Shown here: positions 13,914-17,707 of the stretch, piece by piece
Layout: each line of letters opens with the position of its first letter
How positions within the stretch are numbered: the first letter of the stretch is position 1
NCBI GenBank assembly: GCA_964406375.1
Contig: CAYORM010000058.1
Span: forward strand, 1-17,707
Source of the DNA: CAYORM01 sp964406375
GTDB lineage: Bacteria > Pseudomonadota > Alphaproteobacteria > DSM-16000 > Inquilinaceae
Reading direction: 5' to 3'
DNA length: 17,707 nucleotides
Program-made: the position numbers and the translations under genes
Notes under the pieces: generated by a model
Seen by the model: only the letters and a program-made list of their open reading frames with translations
Told to the model about the DNA's origin: nothing
Databases searched by the model: none

Positions 13914-14330
13914 ATGTTCGACGAGTTCAAGACCTTCATCGCCCGTGGCAATGTCATCGACCTCGCCGTCGGTATCATCATGGGCGCTGCCTTCACGGCG
14001 ATCGTCAATTCGCTCGTGAACGACATCATCATGCCGCCGATCGGCGTGATCGTCGGCGGCTTCGACTTCTCGGACTTCTACATCAACCTGTCGGGGGGCG
14101 AATATGCCAGCCTCGCCGAGGCACGCGAGGCCGGTGCCGCGGTGATCGCCTATGGCGTCTTCGTCAACGCCGTCATCAATTTCCTGATCGTCGCCTTTGC
14201 CGTCTTCATCCTGGTCAAGCAGGTCAACCGGCTGCGTCGGCAGGAAGCCGCCCAGCCCTCCGCTCCGCCGGCCCCGCCGCGTTCGGAGGTGCTGCTGGAG
14301 GAGATTCGCGACCTGCTGGCGAGGCGCTGA
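13914..14330 (+). CDS. mscL: Large-conductance mechanosensitive channel MscL
   Basis: MscL is a homopentameric inner-membrane channel that opens under membrane tension in hypo-osmotic shock. The 138-residue product is normal in length. It begins MFDEFKTFIARGNVIDLAVGIIMGAAFTAIVNSLVNDIIMPPIG, covering the amphipathic N-terminal helix and the pore-lining TM1. A periplasmic loop follows (about 50-78), then TM2 (AVINFLIVAFAVFILVKQVNRL, about 86-107). It ends with a Pro/Ala linker and the cytoplasmic helical bundle segment EVLLEEIRDLLARR. A longer in-frame start at 13860 exists, but ATG 13914 has GGAGG at the right distance and matches the family N-terminus. It is convergent with the roxA-like gene, with 6 bp between the stops. 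Confidence 0.97.
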   Translation: MFDEFKTFIARGNVIDLAVGIIMGAAFTAIVNSLVNDIIMPPIGVIVGGFDFSDFYINLSGGEYASLAEAREAGAAVIAYGVFVNAVINFLIVAFAVFILVKQVNRLRRQEAAQPSAPPAPPRSEVLLEEIRDLLARR

Positions 14331-14336
14331 ACGAGG

Positions 14337-15488
14337 TCAGGCCGGCTCGAGCGTCCCGGCGGCGAGAAGCGCGTCCACCAGGGTGGCAGCCTCCGGGGCG
14401 AGCGCGGCGCGGGCCGTGGCCGACAGTACCGGCGCGGCATCGCCCTGGGCGCGGCAGAGCTGCCGTGCCAGCGTTGCCGCCTCGCCCGTAAGGCCGGGAA
14501 AGGCCGTGCCGTCGGCGAAGAGCGTCAGCGTCGTCCCGGCGGATGACCCCGGGGCTCGCGTCCAGGCGAGGCGTGCGTCGGCGGCAAGCCGCAGCGGACC
14601 CGCCGGCCTGCGGCGTCGGCGCGGCAGCCGCTCCTCCTTCGGTTCGGTCAGGAGCCGACCGAGCCAGCCGGCGAGGAACGCATCGTCGTCGAGATGGCGG
14701 CGCAGCAGCGCCCGCACCCGCTCGATGGCAGCGGGCGGCAGTTCGGACGGGTCCTGCGGCGGGGTGAGGTCGGGATCGGCGTAGCGGTCGCCCTCATCGG
14801 GCTGCTCGGCGAGGGCGGCGGCGAAGCGTCCGGCGAGGTCCGCGGCGCTCGGCGCGCGGAAGCCGATCGAGAAGGTCAGCGAGGCATCGACCGCCACGCC
14901 GTCATGCGCCCAGCCCGGCGGAACGTAGAGCATGTCGCCGGGCTCGAGCACATGCTCCTCCGCCGGCTCGAAATCGGCGAGCAGCTTCAGCGGCTGGCCC
15001 GGGATCCAGGCGGGATCGGTCAGCGCCCGGTCGCCGAGTCGCCACAGTCGCCGGCCCTCCCCCTGCAGGAGGAAGACGTCATAGGCGTCGACATGTGGGC
15101 CGACACCGCCACCGGGCGGGGCGTAGCTGACCATCACGTCGTCGCGCCGCCAATCCGGCACGAAGCGGAAGCGGGCCAGAAGGGCCGCGACCTCGGGCAC
15201 CCAGCGGTCGACGCCCTGAACCAACAGCGTCCAGTCGCGCTTGGGCAGCCGCGCGAAATCCGTCTCGGTGAAGGGGCCGTGGGCGACCCGCCAGCGCGCC
15301 CCCCGCCGGGTGACGAGCCGGCTCTCCACCGCCTCCTCGCAGGCAAGGCCCGCCAGTTCGTCCGGAGTCAGCGGGCTGCGCCAGCCGGGCAGGGCGGCGC
15401 GGATCAGCTTCGGCCGCTTCTGCCAATGCGCCGCCAGGAAGGCGGACGGTGCCATACCGCCGAGCGGCGCTGATGCCGTCTCCGTCAC
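14337..15488 (-). CDS. roxA: JmjC-type ribosomal protein uL16 arginine hydroxylase (RoxA/YcfD family)
   Basis: This family contains Fe(II)/2-oxoglutarate oxygenases; E. coli YcfD hydroxylates an arginine of ribosomal protein uL16. The 383-residue product matches YcfD in length. GVGPHVDAYDVFLLQGEGRRLWRLG holds H132 and D134, and EPGDMLYVPPGWAHDG holds H195, completing the HxD...H iron triad. FSIGFRAPS follows. The N-terminal FLAAHWQKRPKLIRAALPG and the C-terminal helical/winged-helix part also agree. The start was chosen as GTG 15488 because it overlaps the upstream DUF4424 stop as GTGA, implying translational coupling; ATG 15455 is an alternative. It is convergent with mscL. Confidence 0.9.
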   Translation of the reverse strand: MTETASAPLGGMAPSAFLAAHWQKRPKLIRAALPGWRSPLTPDELAGLACEEAVESRLVTRRGARWRVAHGPFTETDFARLPKRDWTLLVQGVDRWVPEVAALLARFRFVPDWRRDDVMVSYAPPGGGVGPHVDAYDVFLLQGEGRRLWRLGDRALTDPAWIPGQPLKLLADFEPAEEHVLEPGDMLYVPPGWAHDGVAVDASLTFSIGFRAPSAADLAGRFAAALAEQPDEGDRYADPDLTPPQDPSELPPAAIERVRALLRRHLDDDAFLAGWLGRLLTEPKEERLPRRRRRPAGPLRLAADARLAWTRAPGSSAGTTLTLFADGTAFPGLTGEAATLARQLCRAQGDAAPVLSATARAALAPEAATLVDALLAAGTLEPA

Positions 15489-16498
15489 GGAACCGCCGGG
15501 TCGAGTGGGGTGAACACCGCGATCGACAGATCGCGCGTCGGCCAGAAATCGGTCCGCGTCAGCTCGAATGTCGTCGGCCCCGTCTTCTCGATGTCCGGGG
15601 CGCAGAGCGAGACGATGGCGTCGGTCGAGCCCTTGTCGACGGTCAGGTGGAAGGTGCCGATCGGCCCGGCCCAATTGGCGCCGGTGGTCAGCACATAATC
15701 GACCTCGCGGACCACGAGCATCGGGTACTCCTGCTCCTGCGCCCGGAGTCGCCGCCGCAGCCCGGCGATCACCGCATCATCGAAGCAATAGGCGCTCTGC
15801 CAATGGGCGAGCCGCTCCGGATCATCGAGATCCCAGTTCGAGAAGAAGGAGGTGCCGGCGACCGGCGCATAGCTGTGCTCGACGGTGACGACCGCGCCGG
15901 CAGGAAAGCGCTGTTCCCACCAGAAGCGCGTCTCGACGGTCCAGTGGGTGTAGACCTCCTGATAGTCTGCCATCCACTCCAGCAGGCCGCGGTCGATCAA
16001 TTTGCGTTTCATCGGCTCGGGCAGGGCGACCAGTCGCTCCCACCAGCCCGGCTCGAAGATCGAGAGCGGAGCGCCCGCCGCCTCGATCAGCGCCGTCACA
16101 TCGCTGCCATCGGGGGCGATTGCGCGGCGCTCGACCGCGGGCGCGACAGGTGCGCCGTCCACCGTCACGCGGAAATCGACGAAATTCACCGGATCGTTCG
16201 ATGGCGGGGCGACCGGCACATAGGAGAGCTCGCCGGTTTCGAGGGGCGGCAACGGGAAGGCGACGATCGTCTCGATGTCGCTGCCGGTGACGTTGCGAAA
16301 CCGGTAGCTCACGCGAATCGCATCGGCCGAGAGGTAGAGATCCTCCCGCTCCATCGCGATCGCATCGGTCCGGGTGAGCGTGAGGCCGCCGGTGCCGAGC
16401 ACTGCGGTGCTGTCATTGGCGCCGGCCGGCCAGGCAACAAGGGCACACAGTGCAGCCGGTAACCCCCGGACCGCACGGCAGAGAGCAGGAATCGTCAC
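15485..16498 (-). CDS. DUF4424 family exported protein
   Basis: This encodes a 337-residue protein with a signal peptide at about 1-27 (CRAVRGLPAALCALVAWPAGA, then NDSTAVLGTGGLTL), so it is probably periplasmic. The mature N-terminus and the following REDLYLSADAIRVSYRFRNVTGSDIETIVAFPLPP block are what I associate with DUF4424, a family of unknown function. The later part is rich in Trp, aromatic and acidic residues (FEPGWWERLVALPEP, HWTVETRFWWEQRFPAGAVVTVEHSYAPV). There is no catalytic motif that I can name. GTG 16498 has an excellent GGGGAGGTGA Shine-Dalgarno. Its stop overlaps the roxA-like start by 4 nt. Confidence 0.8.
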   Translation of the reverse strand: MTIPALCRAVRGLPAALCALVAWPAGANDSTAVLGTGGLTLTRTDAIAMEREDLYLSADAIRVSYRFRNVTGSDIETIVAFPLPPLETGELSYVPVAPPSNDPVNFVDFRVTVDGAPVAPAVERRAIAPDGSDVTALIEAAGAPLSIFEPGWWERLVALPEPMKRKLIDRGLLEWMADYQEVYTHWTVETRFWWEQRFPAGAVVTVEHSYAPVAGTSFFSNWDLDDPERLAHWQSAYCFDDAVIAGLRRRLRAQEQEYPMLVVREVDYVLTTGANWAGPIGTFHLTVDKGSTDAIVSLCAPDIEKTGPTTFELTRTDFWPTRDLSIAVFTPLDPAVP

Positions 16499-16568
16499 GG
16501 CTCACCTCCCCCGGAGCGAAGGCGGACATCATATCCTGCCGCGGCGCTTGGCGTGAGTGGCCGGTCGA

Positions 16569-16598
16569 TTGACCGGGCCGCCGGCCGAAGGCTAGGGG
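16569..16598 (+). promoter_or_regulatory. Weak candidate promoter for the small membrane protein gene
   Basis: TTGACC (16569-16574), an 18-bp spacer and TAGGGG (16593-16598) lie 42 bp before the start at 16641. The -35 is good but the -10 is poor, so this is only a candidate. Confidence 0.28.
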
Positions 16599-16640
16599 AA
16601 GGCCCGGCCCGGGCAGGCGGGCGATCGAGCAGGAGACGGC

Positions 16641-16934
16641 ATGGTCGAATCGGTGCTGGGCGACATCGGCGAATTCATCGGCTCGGTGCTGCGATTCGTC
16701 ATCGAGCTGATCCGCTCGATCACCTTCGGTCTCGGTGACCTGATCGATTCCTTCTTCGACGGCATCGCCCGCGGCATCGGCCTGCGCGACAGCTCGGCCT
16801 TCCACATCGCAATCGTGGCGCTGGGGCTGGTGCTGTTCTGGCTGGCGCTGCGGGCCTTCCTGCGGCGGCGATTCGTGCCGGGCGTCGTCTGGCTGCTGCT
16901 CGGTCTCATCGTCATCGGCTGGGTGGTCCGCTGA
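16641..16934 (+). CDS. Small hypothetical membrane protein
   Basis: This encodes a 97-residue protein that I do not recognise. Residues 1-50 form an amphipathic helical stretch with regular Ile/Leu/Phe spacing and scattered Asp/Glu/Arg (MVESVLGDIGEFIGSVLRFV then IELIRSITFGLGDLIDSFFD). Two hydrophobic segments follow, at about 54-73 (FHIAIVALGLVLFWLALRAF) and 78-96 (FVPGVVWLLLGLIVIGWVV), separated by a basic LRRRF turn. This suggests an inner-membrane hairpin with a cytoplasmic Arg-rich loop or the reverse. AGGAG sits about 6 bp before ATG 16641. It is followed within 40 bp by the DUF1489 gene on the same strand and is divergent from DUF4424. Confidence 0.72.
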   Translation: MVESVLGDIGEFIGSVLRFVIELIRSITFGLGDLIDSFFDGIARGIGLRDSSAFHIAIVALGLVLFWLALRAFLRRRFVPGVVWLLLGLIVIGWVVR

Positions 16935-16972
16935 CCGCCCAGCCCGCCGTCTTGCCGATCACCCCGGATCCC

Positions 16973-17401
16973 GTGCCGCTCCATCTCGTGAAGCTCTGCG
17001 TCGGCATCGACGACCCCGACCAGCTGCGGCGGGTCCAGGCCGCGCGCCTAGCGGAGGGCGGCGTCGTCGAGGCGCGAACCCGGATGATGCCGCGCCGTCG
17101 CGACGAGGTGCTCGCCGGCGGCTCGCTCTATTGGGTGATCCGCCAGGTCGTGCGGGTGCGCCAGCGCATCCTCGGGCTCGAACCCGCAACCGATCCCGCA
17201 GAGGGGCGGCCTTTCTGCCGGATCCTGCTCGATCCCGCGCTCGTGCCGGTGTCGCCGCGCGCCTGGCGGCCGTTCCAGGGCTGGCGCTATCTGTCGGTCG
17301 CCGATGCTCCACCGGATCTCGGCGACGCGCCGGGAGAAACGGAGGAGGAACTGATGCCCGAGGCGATGCTGGCCGAGCTACGCGCCCTCGGCCTGCTCTG
17401 A
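16973..17401 (+). CDS. DUF1489 family protein
   Basis: This encodes a 142-residue cytosolic protein of a family I know mainly from alphaproteobacteria, with no established function. Recognisable blocks are PLHLVKLCVGIDD at the N-terminus, TRMMPRRRDEVLAGGSLYWV, and VRVRQRILGLEP. FCRILLDPALVPVSPR and RPFQGWRYLSVADAPPDLG follow. GTG 16973 is chosen because it puts PLHLVKLCVG at the N-terminus as in relatives; an upstream in-frame TTG at 16952 would add seven residues but has no Shine-Dalgarno. It follows the small membrane protein by 38 bp and is probably co-transcribed with it. Confidence 0.85.
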   Translation: MPLHLVKLCVGIDDPDQLRRVQAARLAEGGVVEARTRMMPRRRDEVLAGGSLYWVIRQVVRVRQRILGLEPATDPAEGRPFCRILLDPALVPVSPRAWRPFQGWRYLSVADAPPDLGDAPGETEEELMPEAMLAELRALGLL

Positions 17402-17707
17402 CCGGGAGGGAGGCAGTATCCGGGCGGTCTCACAAATTCGGAAAAAAGGCCTTTACAGCCCGGAGGCACCCGCCTATATCACCGCTCGTCCGACGGCGAC
17501 GCCGGCCGGACGCCCCGGACGGGGCGGACGGAACGGTGGCCAGACCGGCAGATCGCCGCGGTCGTCACGACAAGCTTCGCCCTTCACGGGCCACCCGAAA
17601 GGGATGGCGCGGCGGGGCGTCGCGGCGCGGCGGCCGGTGGTGATCGGCGGACACGGATTTTTGATAATATGGTGAGAGTGGAGAAGGGGTACGGGGCCTG
17701 CGGTTTG
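17402..17707 (+). other. Non-coding right end: leader of an off-window transcript
   Basis: There is no credible gene in these 306 bp. They contain a strong promoter with an A-rich upstream element (see 17433-17480) and then about 220 bp of leader-like sequence. A small hairpin, CGCCCC (17511-17516) with GGGGCG (17521-17526), is visible. Neither a 16S rRNA 5' end nor a tRNA is recognisable inside the window. Confidence 0.5.
17433..17480 (+). promoter_or_regulatory. Strong stable-RNA-type promoter with UP-like element
   Basis: TTTACA (17452-17457), a 17-bp spacer and TATATC (17475-17480) are near consensus. The bases just upstream (AAATTCGGAAAAAAGG, 17434-17449) are A-rich in a very GC-rich setting, like an UP element. 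It reads out of the window to the right with no open reading frame behind it, so an rRNA or tRNA operon beyond the edge is the likely target. Confidence 0.62.

Noticed and set aside
1..17707. tRNA genes, CRISPR arrays, insertion sequences or phage genes
   Set aside because: No cloverleaf, spaced repeat array, transposase, integrase or terminal inverted repeat was recognised on either strand by reading.

Overview
This is a high-GC (by eye, upper 60s percent), gene-dense chromosomal window from an alphaproteobacterium. The evidence is a CcrM-type GANTC adenine methyltransferase, the gene run radical SAM (PA0069 type) - rnhB - ccrM, rpsT directly before dnaA, a double cold-shock-domain protein and a DUF1489 protein. 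A Rhodospirillales-like lineage is a guess; nothing here fixes the genus. No mobile element, CRISPR array or tRNA was seen, and codon use looks uniform.

Layout. 1-321 is the 3' end of a cysteine synthase gene. 337-1785 holds a VOC/glyoxalase-fold protein and an AraC-family regulator, both on the minus strand, with a tandem repeat between them. 1840-4886 is a minus-strand run of radical SAM protein, rnhB and ccrM. It is divergent from rpsT (5089-5349), which has a clear sigma-70-type promoter and a strong terminator. A 450-bp leader then precedes dnaA (5800-7329), followed by a two-domain cold-shock protein, an EamA/DMT exporter and a periplasmic cyclophilin. A secreted glycine-rich repeat protein (10087-11310) faces away from gatB. 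Then come a gamma-glutamylcyclotransferase-like protein, mscL, a roxA-type ribosomal oxygenase translationally coupled to a DUF4424 exported protein, a small membrane protein and a DUF1489 protein. The right end carries a stable-RNA-type promoter reading out of the window.

How the genes work together. The most coherent biology is the replication/methylation region. CcrM methylates GANTC, and two dense GANTC clusters lie at the ccrM start (four sites in 70 bp) and in the dnaA leader (three sites in 91 bp). This matches the methylation-responsive ccrM and dnaA promoters known in Caulobacter and suggests a compact circuit here. The least-described items are the radical SAM protein linked to rnhB-ccrM, the glycine-rich protein with 16-residue repeats and a glycine-zipper tail, and the roxA/DUF4424 pair. 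All identifications come from reading motifs; no database search was run.
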